This document shows, in pieces, positions 19,716 to 27,866 of a stretch of 64,000 bases of DNA (positions are counted from its first letter, which is position 1; every line of letters begins with the position of its first letter). Below the pieces are notes generated by a model that was given only the letters and a program-made list of their open reading frames with translations, was not told where the DNA came from and ran no database searches. The position numbers were made by a program, and so were the translations under genes. Source of the DNA: Pandoraea thiooxydans (GTDB lineage Bacteria > Pseudomonadota > Gammaproteobacteria > Burkholderiales > Burkholderiaceae); contig NZ_CP014839.1 of assembly GCF_001931675.1 (NCBI RefSeq), forward strand, positions 3,906,001-3,970,000, in the 5' to 3' direction.

Positions 19716-20108
19716 TCAATCTTGCGGCACGTCGTCTTTGCTTGCGGCCGGCAGCCACGGACACAGGCGCCGATTGGCGCCCTGCCGCGGGCCGGCGCCG
19801 GCATTGTGCGGTGCGCCCGTGCGCCACGGCGATGCAGGCGGACCAGGCACGGGGGCCTGCTTGCGCGGCGGGCTGACGCGCTTTTGCTGCCCATCGCGAA
19901 ATACCAGTTTCTGGCGAGTACCGAGCGTTTTGTTGGCCATGATGATTACGATCCGGACAGGACCATCGCTGCCGCCCCAGGCGTCCCAGCCATCGGCTGG
20001 CATCGGGGCATGCTCATCCCATAGTCTACGCCCGCGCGCGACAGCCTGCGCCAATGTGGCATAGTGTCGCAGTTTGTCGCGCTCCCTGCGCGGTAAACTC
20101 GCCGCCAT
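19716..20108 (-). CDS. hypothetical basic protein opposite the regB promoter
   Basis: I do not recognise a family. The frame gives up to 130 residues. The segment RLWDEHAP, WDAWGGSDGP and MANKTLGTRQKLVF reads as one domain, followed by a basic Pro/Ala/Gly-rich tail. Third codon positions are GC-rich as in neighbouring genes, and no annotated gene covers 19716-20100 on the other strand. The start is uncertain: ATG 20108 (GGAGG 11 bases upstream, and sharing CATG with the divergent regB start), ATG 20003, or ATG 19940. It could still be a spurious frame. Confidence 0.45.
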   Translation of the reverse strand: MAASLPRRERDKLRHYATLAQAVARGRRLWDEHAPMPADGWDAWGGSDGPVRIVIIMANKTLGTRQKLVFRDGQQKRVSPPRKQAPVPGPPASPWRTGAPHNAGAGPRQGANRRLCPWLPAASKDDVPQD

Positions 20109-21402
20109 GAAACTGTTTCCCTCCGGACGCACCAACCTCGCCCAGCTGTTCTGGCTGCGCTGCCTGTCGATTGCCGGCCAGCTCATTGCCATCTTCGTCG
20201 CCCGCGAGGGACTGGGCGCCCACTTCCCGCTCACGCCAATGCTGGTGGTGATCGCCCTGGAGGTGGCTTTCAACGGGCTGACATGGGTGCGCATGCAATT
20301 CACCGCCGGCAAGCTCGGTCGCGATACCGACGTGGAATTGATGGGCCATCTGCTGGTGGACATCGGCGCGCTGTCGGTCCTGCTGTTCTTCTCGGGCGGC
20401 GCGACCAACCCGTTCGTCTCGCTCTATCTGCCCGGACTGGCGATTGCCGCGGCGGTATTGCCATGGCGCTATGCGGCGCTGCTGGCGCTGCTGTCGCTGA
20501 CCGCCTACGGGATTCTGAGCGTCGCTTATGTGCCCCTGAATCTGGACTATCCGGCCGATCTGATGACGTTGCACCTGGCCGGTCTGTGGGTCAATTTCGT
20601 CATCAGCGTGCTGTTGATCACGTGGTTCGTCTCGCGCATGTCGGGCGCCCTGCGCACCCGGGATGCCCAACTCTCGGCCGCCGAGCAGCGCCTGCTGCGC
20701 GACGAGCGGATGGCCGCGCTCGGCTCGCAGGCAGCCAGTGTCGCGCATGAACTCGGCACGCCATTGTCGACCATGGCGGTGGTGATCGGCGAGTTGCGCG
20801 ACGAGATGCGCACCAACCCGGAACTGAAGCCGTTCGACGCCGACCTGGAGACGCTGGAGCAGCAGATCGCGCTGTGCAAGGGGGCGATCAGCCATGTTCA
20901 GGCGCGCGCGGCGGCGTCCGTGCGCCAATCGGTGCAGGTCTGGCTGCCGGCGTTCGTCGAGCAATGGCGGCTGCGCCATCCCAATGTGGAATTCACGCTG
21001 AAGCTGCCGCGTACACTGAGTGCGCCGGTCGACGATACCGTGCAGGTCGGACAAATTCTGACGATTCTGCTCGATAATGCAGCAACGGTCTGCCCCTCGC
21101 ACGTCGTGCTCGGCTGCGAACTGAGCAGCTCCGGCCTGGTCTTCCATGTTATCGATCATGGGCCGGGCATTCATCCGCTGCTGCGCACCCAACTCGGCAC
21201 GGCTCCGGTGGTGAGCAGCCACGGCGGCCACGGCATGGGGCTGTACCTTGCATTTGCGAGTGTGGCGCGGCTGGGCGGCACACTGGCGCTGCACGAGAAC
21301 CGTCCGCTGGGCACGCGCGCCGAATTGCGTCTGCCGATGACGCCCAGGTCGCGCCCGGACTCACCGGACCTATCCACCGATAACGAGACGCTACCCGAAT
21401 GA
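20107..21402 (+). CDS. regB: RegB/PrrB-type redox sensor histidine kinase
   Basis: A 431-residue membrane kinase with about six transmembrane helices in residues ~14-175. The quinone-site heptapeptide GGATNPF (GGxxNPF) lies at residues 97-103. The phosphoacceptor His is H214 in SVAHELGTPLSTM, and a Cys at residue 257 (IALCKG) matches the redox-active cysteine of RegB. The ATPase domain has DNAAT near 323 and GGHGMGLYLA near 375. RegB signals oxygen/redox state to RegA. The ATG at 20107 has no strong Shine-Dalgarno. The stop overlaps the regA start by 4 bases (ATGA). Confidence 0.92.
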   Translation: MKLFPSGRTNLAQLFWLRCLSIAGQLIAIFVAREGLGAHFPLTPMLVVIALEVAFNGLTWVRMQFTAGKLGRDTDVELMGHLLVDIGALSVLLFFSGGATNPFVSLYLPGLAIAAAVLPWRYAALLALLSLTAYGILSVAYVPLNLDYPADLMTLHLAGLWVNFVISVLLITWFVSRMSGALRTRDAQLSAAEQRLLRDERMAALGSQAASVAHELGTPLSTMAVVIGELRDEMRTNPELKPFDADLETLEQQIALCKGAISHVQARAAASVRQSVQVWLPAFVEQWRLRHPNVEFTLKLPRTLSAPVDDTVQVGQILTILLDNAATVCPSHVVLGCELSSSGLVFHVIDHGPGIHPLLRTQLGTAPVVSSHGGHGMGLYLAFASVARLGGTLALHENRPLGTRAELRLPMTPRSRPDSPDLSTDNETLPE

Positions 21403-21941
21403 GCGAGCAGCATTTTCTTCTGATCGACGACAACCCCGTATTTGCCAGCACGCTGGCACGCGCGCTCACGCGTCGCGGCTTTGCCGTGCAGATCGCGCAC
21501 GATGCGAGCGCGGCGCTGGCGCTGGCGCGCACGCGCGCGTTCGACGCGATCACCGTCGACCTGCACCTGGGGCCGGATCCCGGCCTGCCGCTGATCGCGC
21601 CGTTGCGCGCGCTGCAGCCCAAGGCCAGTATTTTGGTGCTGACCGGCTACGCCAGCATCGCCACGGCCGTGCAGGCCGTCAAAGACGGCGCCGACAATTA
21701 TCTGGCCAAACCGGCCAATGCCGAGACGATCCTGGCGTCACTGCGCCTGGACGCAAGCGAGGCGCGTGCCGAGGCGGCCCTCGAGCGCCCGTCGCCGCTG
21801 TCGGTGGCTCGGCTGGAGTGGGAGCATATCCAGCGTGTCCTGGCCGAGCACGAGGGCAATGTCTCGGCCACCGCCCGCGCCCTGAACATGCATCGCCGCA
21901 CATTGCAGCGCAAACTCGCCAAGAAGCCGGTCAAGCAATAG
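21399..21941 (+). CDS. regA: RegA/PrrA-type response regulator
   Basis: A 180-residue response regulator. The receiver domain has the acidic pair in LLIDDN near residue 10, the phosphorylated Asp at residue 54 (VDLHLG), the Thr in LVLTGYAS near 83 and the Lys in YLAKPAN near 105. A short linker leads to a Fis-type helix-turn-helix at ~145-175 (GNVSATARALNMHRRTLQRKL), identical in style to RegA/ActR. It is coupled to regB by a 4-base overlap. Expected role is global control of respiration and redox genes. Confidence 0.93.
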   Translation: MSEQHFLLIDDNPVFASTLARALTRRGFAVQIAHDASAALALARTRAFDAITVDLHLGPDPGLPLIAPLRALQPKASILVLTGYASIATAVQAVKDGADNYLAKPANAETILASLRLDASEARAEAALERPSPLSVARLEWEHIQRVLAEHEGNVSATARALNMHRRTLQRKLAKKPVKQ

Positions 21942-21948
21942 CGAGGGC

Positions 21949-21977
21949 AAAAAAAATTGGCCGCGCAGGCGGCCAAT
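21949..21977 (-). terminator. Rho-independent terminator of hslVU
   Basis: On the minus strand ATTGGCCGCC-TGC-GCGGCCAAT is followed by a run of eight T. It lies 26 bases past the hslU stop. On the plus strand it is only 8 bases past the regA stop but has no T-tract in that direction. Confidence 0.88.
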
Positions 21978-22002
21978 CGAAATACCCGGGAAACACGCCG
22001 CG

Positions 22003-23358
22003 TCAGAGGACGTAACGCGACAGATCTTCGTCCTGCGACAGCGCGCCGAGGTACTTGTCGACATAGGCGGCGTCGATCACCACCTGCTCGCTGGCGCGTT
22101 TGCCTGCCGAGAAGGAAATCTCTTCCAGCAGTTTTTCCATCACCGTATAGAGCCGCCGCGCACCGATGTTTTCGGTCTTCTCGTTGACCGAGTAGGCAAT
22201 TTCCGCCAGGCGCTGAATGCCGTCCCGGCTGAACTCCAGCCCCACGTCCTCGGTCGCGAGCAGCGCCTGGTACTGCTTGACGAGGCTCGCATCGGTCTGG
22301 GTCAGGATCGATTCAAAGTCGCCCACGGACAGCGAGTCGAGCTCGACGCGAATCGGGAAGCGACCCTGCAACTCGGGAATCAGATCGCTCGGCTTGGCCA
22401 GATGAAAGGCGCCGCTGGCAATGAACAGGATGTGATCGGTCTTGATCATGCCGTACTTGGTGCTGATCGTGGTGCCTTCGACCAGCGGCAGCAGATCGCG
22501 CTGCACACCTTGCCGGGAAACCTCGCCGCCGCCCACTTCGCTGCGTGAAGCGATCTTGTCGATTTCGTCGAGGAACACGATGCCGTTTTGCTCGACATTG
22601 CGCACCGCCTGCAGCTTGATCTCGTCGTCGTTGAGCATTTTCGCCGCTTCCTCGTCGGTGAGCAGCTTGAGCGCTTCCTTGACCTTGAGCTTCTGGCGTT
22701 TCTTGCGGCCCGTGCCCAGATTGGCGAACATGCCCTTGATCTGCTCGGTCATTTCTTCCATGCCGGGCGGGCCCATGATTTCCATGCCGGGGGCGGCCTG
22801 CTCCAGATCGACTTCGATGTCCTTGTCGTCGAGCTGGCCTTCTCGCAAGCGTTTGCGGAAGGTTTGTCGCGTCGCGCTCTCCGGTCCTTCTTCCGGAGCG
22901 CTGTCGGCCGCGTGAAAGCGAATGTCACGCGACGGCTCCCGCGCGGGCGGCAGCAGGATGTCGAGGATGCGGTCCTCGGCCTGATCTTCGGCCTTGGTAC
23001 GCACCTTGCGCATTTCGGTCTCGCGGGTCTGCTTGACGGCGATCTCGATCAGGTCCCGCACGATGCTGTCGACATCGCGCCCGACGTAGCCGACTTCGGT
23101 GAATTTGGTGGCCTCGATCTTGATGAACGGCGCGTCTGCCAGCTTGGCCAGGCGACGCGCGATTTCGGTTTTGCCGACCCCGGTCGGGCCGATCATCAGG
23201 ATGTTCTTCGGCGTGATTTCCTGGCGCAGCGGGTCGGCGACCTGCTGCCGGCGCCAGCGGTTGCGCAACGCCACCGCGACGGCCTTCTTGGCCTTGTGCT
23301 GTCCAATGATGTGCTTATCAAGTTCCGAAACGATTTCGGAAGGCGTCATATGTGTCAT
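22003..23358 (-). CDS. hslU: HslU ATPase of the HslVU protease
   Basis: HslU is the AAA+ unfoldase that feeds substrates to HslV. The 451-residue protein has Walker [18 protein letters not shown] near residue 55, the pore loop around GYVGRDV near 88, the inserted I-domain with acidic and basic stretches (residues ~110-240), Walker [14 protein letters not shown] near 258 and the sensor-2/C-terminal segment [16 protein letters not shown], ending SRYVL for docking to HslV. Its stop-to-start gap with hslV is 21 bases, so both come from the sigma-32 promoter upstream of hslV. Confidence 0.97.
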   Translation of the reverse strand: MTHMTPSEIVSELDKHIIGQHKAKKAVAVALRNRWRRQQVADPLRQEITPKNILMIGPTGVGKTEIARRLAKLADAPFIKIEATKFTEVGYVGRDVDSIVRDLIEIAVKQTRETEMRKVRTKAEDQAEDRILDILLPPAREPSRDIRFHAADSAPEEGPESATRQTFRKRLREGQLDDKDIEVDLEQAAPGMEIMGPPGMEEMTEQIKGMFANLGTGRKKRQKLKVKEALKLLTDEEAAKMLNDDEIKLQAVRNVEQNGIVFLDEIDKIASRSEVGGGEVSRQGVQRDLLPLVEGTTISTKYGMIKTDHILFIASGAFHLAKPSDLIPELQGRFPIRVELDSLSVGDFESILTQTDASLVKQYQALLATEDVGLEFSRDGIQRLAEIAYSVNEKTENIGARRLYTVMEKLLEEISFSAGKRASEQVVIDAAYVDKYLGALSQDEDLSRYVL

Positions 23359-23379
23359 GAGTCCGATCCTGTGGCCCGC

Positions 23380-23916
23380 TTATTCGAGCGTCTCGATGAT
23401 GTGGTTGCTGTTGGTGTAGATGCACATCTCGCCGGCGATGGCCAGCGACTTGCGCACGATCTCTTCGGGCGTCAAGTCAGTGTTTTCGAACAGCGCGCGA
23501 GCTGCGGCTTGCGCGTAGGAGCCGCCCGAACCGATCGCGGCAATGCCGCCTTCCGGGTCGAGCACGTCCCCGTTGCCCGTCAACACCAGCGTGGTCTCGC
23601 TGTCGGCGGCGATCAGCATCGCCTCGAGCCGGCGCAACATGCGATCGGTGCGCCAATCCTTGGCGAGTTCGACCGCGGCACGCGTCAGATTGCCCTGATG
23701 CTTCTCGAGCTTGGCCTCGAAGCGGTCCAGCAACGAAAAAGCGTCGGCGGTGCCGCCCGCGAAGCCCACCAGCACCTTGCCCTGGTAAATGCGGCGCACC
23801 TTGCGCGCGCTGCCCTTCATGACGATATTGCCCAATGTGACCTGGCCGTCGCCGCCCAGCGCCACCTGGTTGCCGCGCCGAACCGAGACAATCGTCGTAC
23901 CGTGATATTGCTCCAT
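23380..23916 (-). CDS. hslV: HslV protease subunit
   Basis: HslV is the threonine peptidase of HslVU. The 178-residue precursor begins [14 protein letters not shown]. Removal of the short propeptide exposes the catalytic Thr. The family segments [12 protein letters not shown] near residue 18, [23 protein letters not shown] near 39 and [15 protein letters not shown] near 126 are present. The ATG at 23916 has AGGAA upstream. It is the first gene of the hslVU heat-shock operon. Confidence 0.97.
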   Translation of the reverse strand: MEQYHGTTIVSVRRGNQVALGGDGQVTLGNIVMKGSARKVRRIYQGKVLVGFAGGTADAFSLLDRFEAKLEKHQGNLTRAAVELAKDWRTDRMLRRLEAMLIAADSETTLVLTGNGDVLDPEGGIAAIGSGGSYAQAAARALFENTDLTPEEIVRKSLAIAGEMCIYTNSNHIIETLE

Positions 23917-24013
23917 GCCTGTTCCTTCTAGAGGGGCACGATCTGCCCGTGAAAAACCGCCCAAGGCCGCGGGAGGTGACCGCCGGCGGTTTGGACGAAG
24001 ATTGTTTTTGTAG

Positions 24014-24039
24014 TTTAGGGCAGCCAAAAAAATATCAAG
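24014..24039 (-). promoter_or_regulatory. sigma-32 heat-shock promoter of hslVU
   Basis: On the minus strand CTTGATA (-35) is followed after 12 bases by CCCTAAA (-10), close to the sigma-32 consensus CTTGAAA / CCCATNT. It lies 98 bases before the hslV ATG. hslVU is a classic heat-shock operon. The group II intron ends 20 bases upstream of this promoter. Confidence 0.72.
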
Positions 24040-24058
24040 GCCGCGGCGCAGCATCGGC

Positions 24059-24126
24059 ATAGGGGGTAGCCAATAGGCTACACCCCTGCCACACCACCCG
24101 GCATGCGGGTCCGCACCGGGCGGTTC
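24059..24126 (-). ncRNA. group II intron domains V and VI
   Basis: On the minus strand GAACCGCCCGG...GCGG-ACC-CGC...CCGGGTGGTG folds as the domain V hairpin. It is followed by domain VI, GGGGTGTAGCC-TATT-GGCTACCCCC, which would hold the branch-point adenosine. The intron then ends in TAT, the usual AY end. The first base of the 3' exon would be G at 24058. Confidence 0.8.
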
Positions 24127-24138
24127 GAGAAGTTGAGG

Positions 24139-25506
24139 TCAAGAGAGTCGGGGCACACCCAGGCTGTCGAAATAGGCAATGGTGAGCACACGATTCAGAG
24201 CCAGTCCGCTGTTTCGCCACCAGCAACGGCTGTTCGCCGCGACTCGTCGCGCAATTTCGGTGCTGGCCCCTAGCGCGCTCAATTCCCGGTAGATGGTCGG
24301 GCCGCGTTTCCACTGTTTGAGCTGAATGGCCCGTAACCGGTGACGAAGCCATTCGTCCAGCGTTAGCCAGACCCTCGGCGTTTGCGCCAACCGGTAATAA
24401 GCCCTCCAACCCAATAGGTAGGAGCGCAGTCTTTGCGCTACTTCCAACATGCTGCGCCCGCCACCGCGGCGGGTCAGCTCCCGAATGCGTTGCTTGAACG
24501 TTGCAAGTGCTTTGGTGGCCACTTTACGCTTGATCGCGCCACCCGCTGCCACCCAGAAGCTGTAGCCCAGGAATTTGCGACCGAACACACTCGCCACCGC
24601 GCTCTTGGTCTCGTTGACCCTCAAACGCAGCCGCCCGTACAGCTTTCGCAGCAGCGCCATCACCCGTTCGCCCGCCCGGCGTGAGCGAACGTACACGTTC
24701 GCATCATCCGCGTAGCGAACGAAGCAATGGCCTCGCCGTTCCAATTCCTTATCCACCTCGTCCAGCAGCACGTTTGCCAGCAGCGGCGAGAGCGGTCCGC
24801 CTTGCGGCGTACCCTCATAGCGCTCCTGCACCACGCCATGGCTCATCATTCCCGCGTTCAAGTAGGCTCGGATCAGCCCGATTACGCCAGCATCGCCGAT
24901 ACGCTTCTGTAGGCGGTCGATAAGAATGTCGTGATTGACCCGGTCGAAGAACTTTTCCAAGTCCACGTCCACGACCACCCGGCGGCCCGACTGCACGTAC
25001 GATTGTGCGGCTAACACCGCGTCGTGCGCGCGCCGGCCCGGTCGGAAACCGTAGCTGTGCTCGCTGAATGTGGGATCGAGAATCGGTTGCAGTACTTGCA
25101 GCAACGCCTGTTGGATCAGCCGATCCGTCACCGTCGGGATGCCTAGCTCGCGCTCGCCTCCGTCCGGCTTCGGGATCGTCACCCGTCGTACCGGTTTTGG
25201 CCGGTACGTCCCCCGCAACAGTTCTTCTCGTATCGCAGGCCACGCCGTCACCAGATGTCGCGCAGTCCGGTCAATGTCCAGACCGTCAACTCCCGGCGCA
25301 CCCTTATTGGCCCGCACCCGTTTGAACGCCTGCCGCAGGTTCTCTCTTGTCAAGGCCGCATCTAGCAGCGCTGACCCTGTGTTCTTCGCTTCACGCCGCG
25401 AGCCGCAGGCTTCGTCACTCACGGCTTCTCGCGCAGCTTCACCGCGCGCCGCCACCGCTCGCCCCGCTTGCGCCGGCATCTGACGCCTGGCCTGTTGCGT
25501 CGGCAT
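24139..25506 (-). CDS. ltrA: group II intron reverse transcriptase/maturase
   Basis: A 455-residue intron-encoded protein. The RT domain covers residues ~45-300 with RANKGAPGVDGLDID, YRPKPVRRVTIPKPDGGERELGI reading into RT2, DVDLEKFFDRVNHDIL (RT3), GTPQGGPLSPLLANVLL (RT4) and the catalytic YADD (RT5) in FVRYADDANVYV. The maturase (X) domain follows, with LRSYLLGWRAYYRLA, and ends GVPRLS. There is no HNH endonuclease domain. The start is the ATG at 25506 with AAGGAG 11 bases upstream. A GTG 12 bases earlier overlaps that ribosome site. Confidence 0.93.
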   Translation of the reverse strand: MPTQQARRQMPAQAGRAVAARGEAAREAVSDEACGSRREAKNTGSALLDAALTRENLRQAFKRVRANKGAPGVDGLDIDRTARHLVTAWPAIREELLRGTYRPKPVRRVTIPKPDGGERELGIPTVTDRLIQQALLQVLQPILDPTFSEHSYGFRPGRRAHDAVLAAQSYVQSGRRVVVDVDLEKFFDRVNHDILIDRLQKRIGDAGVIGLIRAYLNAGMMSHGVVQERYEGTPQGGPLSPLLANVLLDEVDKELERRGHCFVRYADDANVYVRSRRAGERVMALLRKLYGRLRLRVNETKSAVASVFGRKFLGYSFWVAAGGAIKRKVATKALATFKQRIRELTRRGGGRSMLEVAQRLRSYLLGWRAYYRLAQTPRVWLTLDEWLRHRLRAIQLKQWKRGPTIYRELSALGASTEIARRVAANSRCWWRNSGLALNRVLTIAYFDSLGVPRLS

Positions 25507-25909
25507 GTCGTCGAACACTCCTTCTCGTTCGGCCCTTCGCCACTAGCTTCAGTCTCGCCGACCTATCCCGTGACTACTACGGCCTCTGCTGACGCCTCGC
25601 TCCGATTCGACACCGTTGCCCTTTCAGGCATGAGGCGAGGACTCCCCAGGTAAGAGCGCACTCCTTCATCGCACAACCGCTGCATTTACGCTGCTTCGCC
25701 TTGGTCACGAGAGCTTCGCGGTTTCATGCCCGCTCGCCCTGCTAGGCAGCGCCTTCTATGCAGTTCTTGTTCATCGGCTCGCGATTTACGATCCACGCTT
25801 CCTCCCCACACTCGGTCGCCCTCATGCAGTTGCGCTTCGCTTCATTCGCTGTGACCAGCTTGTGGCGGGACTTACACCCGCAGGAGTGCGCCCATGCTGG
25901 GCGCACATG

Positions 25910-25938
25910 AAAAAAGCACACGCGCTGCGTGTGCTTTT
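25910..25938 (-). terminator. Rho-independent terminator of dksA
   Basis: On the minus strand AAAGCACACGC-AGC-GCGTGTGC forms an 11-bp stem followed by six T. It is 63 bases past the dksA stop. The group II intron is inserted 3 bases beyond the T-tract. Confidence 0.9.
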
Positions 25939-25952
25939 CGGGGAAACTCGTT

Positions 25953-25980
25953 ACCAGTGTGATTAAAAAACCACACTGGT
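25953..25980. repeat. second hairpin in the dksA 3' region
   Basis: ACCAGTGTG and CACACTGGT form a perfect 9-bp inverted repeat with a 10-base loop. In the dksA sense the loop reads GTTTTTTAAT. It lies between the dksA stop (26001) and the terminator, so the dksA mRNA would end in two consecutive hairpins. Purpose unknown. Confidence 0.6.
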
Positions 25981-26000
25981 GCGGTTGTGTTGCAGACCGA

Positions 26001-26435
26001 TCAGTCGCCGAACAGTTTTTGGCGCAATTCGCGCCGCTCCTGCGCTTCGAGCGACAGCGTGGCGGTCGGCCGCGCCAGCAATCGCGGCACGCCGATCGGC
26101 TCGCCGGTTTCCTCGCACCAGCCGTATTCGCCCGATTCGATGCGCGCGAGCGACTGTTGCACCTTCTTGAGAAGCTTGCGCTCCCGATCGCGCGTGCGCA
26201 ACTCGAGCGCGTGCTCTTCCTCGATGGTCGCGCGGTCGGCCGGGTCGGGGACAATCACGGTCTCACGCAGATTCTCCGTCGTTTGCCCCGCATTGCGAAG
26301 AATTTCTTCCTGAAGCTGCTCGAGCCGATGCTTGAAGAACGCGAGCTGATCCTCGTTCATGTAATCCTTCTCGCTCATCTTCAGGATTTCGGCTTCGGTC
26401 AAAAGTTTTTTCTTGCTCATGGGTTTTTGTGGCAT
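26001..26435 (-). CDS. dksA: RNA polymerase-binding protein DksA
   Basis: DksA binds the RNAP secondary channel and, with ppGpp, reprograms transcription. The 144-residue protein has the coiled-coil (residues ~35-110) with the tip motif IVPDPADRATIEEE (the DxxDxA element) and the C-terminal globular domain EYGWCEETGEPIGVPRLLARPTATLSLEAQ read in two parts. Only one of the four zinc-finger cysteines remains (CEET; the second pair is LSLEA), so it should not bind zinc. The ATG at 26435 is preceded by GAGAGA. A second ATG is 15 bases later. Confidence 0.95.
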   Translation of the reverse strand: MPQKPMSKKKLLTEAEILKMSEKDYMNEDQLAFFKHRLEQLQEEILRNAGQTTENLRETVIVPDPADRATIEEEHALELRTRDRERKLLKKVQQSLARIESGEYGWCEETGEPIGVPRLLARPTATLSLEAQERRELRQKLFGD

Positions 26436-26771
26436 CTCTCTCGGATTGGCTGGCGATGCCGCAGCCGGCATATCGCCGGCCTCAGCGCCAGTGCTACCGG
26501 TTCCGTATCGGTCACGTGGCAATACGGCTCCGGGCTAACCTCCTGGTGTGCCGCATCGCCGAACCATCCCGCCATCAGACGCAGCGCGGTGTCTCCCACC
26601 CCGCTGCCGCCTCGAAATGGGTCGCTCCAACGCTCCCGCACCCCGTTTGGCGATACGCACCCTTCTTACCATTGCACCGGCAATGTGCATGCGGCGCGCT
26701 GGCGCCGCGACCCCCGGTGGGCAGGTATTGTAACCGAATCATTCTTCAATGCCCGGAACGCCTGTTGCCCG
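26436..26771. other. 336-base gap between cobW and dksA (dksA leader)
   Basis: No convincing gene on either strand. The plus-strand frame through it has atypical composition. On the dksA strand a TACAAT hexamer (26728-26733) about 290 bases before dksA could be a -10 element, but no -35 sits at the right distance. A GC-rich hairpin is present near 26698 (GGCGCGCTGGCGCC). The stretch probably holds the dksA promoter and a long leader. Confidence 0.5.
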
Positions 26772-27803
26772 TTAAATCAGGCAGCGCTCCAATCCTTGCA
26801 GAATAATCTCTTTCGGCAAATCGGCCCCGATAAATACCATTTTGGTATTCGGCCGCTCGCCGATCTGCCACGGTCGTCCCAGGTCGCTGCCCATCATCTG
26901 ATGCACGCCTTGGAAAACCACCCGCCGGGGAACGCCTTTCATGCTCAACACACCTTTATAACGCAATAAGCGCTCGCCGTACACCTGCAGAATGCTGCCC
27001 AGGAAATCCTCCAGCTTTGCCGCATCGAAAGGACGCTCACTGCGGAACGTGAAGGATTTGATCGCATCGTCGTGAGCGTGATGATGGTGGTGGTGATCAT
27101 GACCGCAATGCGCGTGATCGTGATCGTGCCCATGCTCATGCTCGTGGGCCTCGTCGGCGAGAAAATCGGGGTCGATGTCCAGCTTCTCGTTCAGATTGAA
27201 TCCGTTCAGATCGAAAAAGTCTTTCAGGTTCGCATCCCCGAAGTTGACCTGCTGCTGAGGCGCGCGCGGGTTCATATGCGTGAGGCGATGCTTGAGTTCG
27301 GCCAGCTCGGCTTCGTTTACCTGGTCGGACTTGGTGATGAACAGGCGGTCGGCGAACCCGACCTGCCGCTGCACGACCTCGTGCTGATCGAGCTGCTGCT
27401 GGCCGTGCTTGGCGTCGACCAGCGTGATGACCGCATCGAGCCGGTACGTATCGGCGATTTCGTCGTCGATGAAAAAAGTTTGCGCGACCGGGCCCGGATT
27501 GGCCAGCCCCGTGGTCTCGATCACGACGCGATCAAACGCGATCTGCCCGTCATCGCGCCGCGTATTCAGATCGGACAGCGCCTGCACCAGATCGCCGCGA
27601 ATCGTGCAGCAGATGCAGCCATTGCTCATCTGCACGATCTGCTCGCTGCTTTCCTGCACCAGAATATCGTTATCGATATTCTCCTCGCCGAATTCGTTTT
27701 CGATCACGGCGATCTTCATGCCGTGCGCTTCGGTAAGGATCCGCTTGAGCAGCGTCGTTTTGCCACTGCCGAGAAAGCCGGTCAGGATGGTCACGGGAAT
27801 CAT
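26772..27803 (-). CDS. CobW/COG0523 family GTPase (zinc metallochaperone type)
   Basis: A 343-residue G3E GTPase. Walker A is TGFLGSGKTTLL near residues 8-19, the metal motif GCICC near 65, Walker B region VIETTGLANP near 95 and the base motif TKSDQV near 160. A strongly His-rich stretch (repeats of HEH, HDH and a run of six His) at about 207-235 fits zinc binding, and the CobW C-terminal domain follows. Family members deliver zinc to enzymes under starvation. It is directly downstream of a Zur-like gene (63-base gap, same strand), supporting a zinc role. Confidence 0.92.
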   Translation of the reverse strand: MIPVTILTGFLGSGKTTLLKRILTEAHGMKIAVIENEFGEENIDNDILVQESSEQIVQMSNGCICCTIRGDLVQALSDLNTRRDDGQIAFDRVVIETTGLANPGPVAQTFFIDDEIADTYRLDAVITLVDAKHGQQQLDQHEVVQRQVGFADRLFITKSDQVNEAELAELKHRLTHMNPRAPQQQVNFGDANLKDFFDLNGFNLNEKLDIDPDFLADEAHEHEHGHDHDHAHCGHDHHHHHHAHDDAIKSFTFRSERPFDAAKLEDFLGSILQVYGERLLRYKGVLSMKGVPRRVVFQGVHQMMGSDLGRPWQIGERPNTKMVFIGADLPKEIILQGLERCLI

Positions 27804-27866
27804 GGAGATGAGGTCCTTTTCAATGAAATTGCTGAAATCCAAAAGCCAGGGCTTCAACCAGCGCCG

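Larger units (their letters stand above)
24059..25906 (-). mobile_element. group II intron with reverse transcriptase/maturase
   Basis: The element (~1.85 kb, minus strand) starts with GTGCGCCCAG at 25906, followed by the epsilon-type segment GGTGTAAGTCCCGCC. It carries an RT/maturase gene and ends with domain V, domain VI and the 3' end CCCTAT at 24059. The 5' exon ends TTTCAT, which is perfectly complementary to ATGAAA at 25722-25727, a good EBS1-IBS1 pair. The 5' exon boundary is 3 bases past the T-tract of the dksA terminator, the site preferred by class C introns. No second IBS2-like match was seen, also as in class C. The RNA and protein look intact, so the intron may be active. Confidence 0.9.

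Noticed and set aside
25742-26254. Minus-strand frame running from dksA into the group II intron
   Set aside because: It crosses the intron boundary and the dksA terminator and is out of frame with dksA.
26429-26806. 125-codon plus-strand frame in the cobW-dksA gap
   Set aside because: Atypical composition, no family features, and it overlaps the end of cobW. The gap is better explained as dksA leader.
26945-27139. CRISPR-like or tandem repeat in the cobW gene
   Set aside because: The repetitive bases encode the His-rich metal-binding stretch of the GTPase; they are irregular codons, not spaced repeats.
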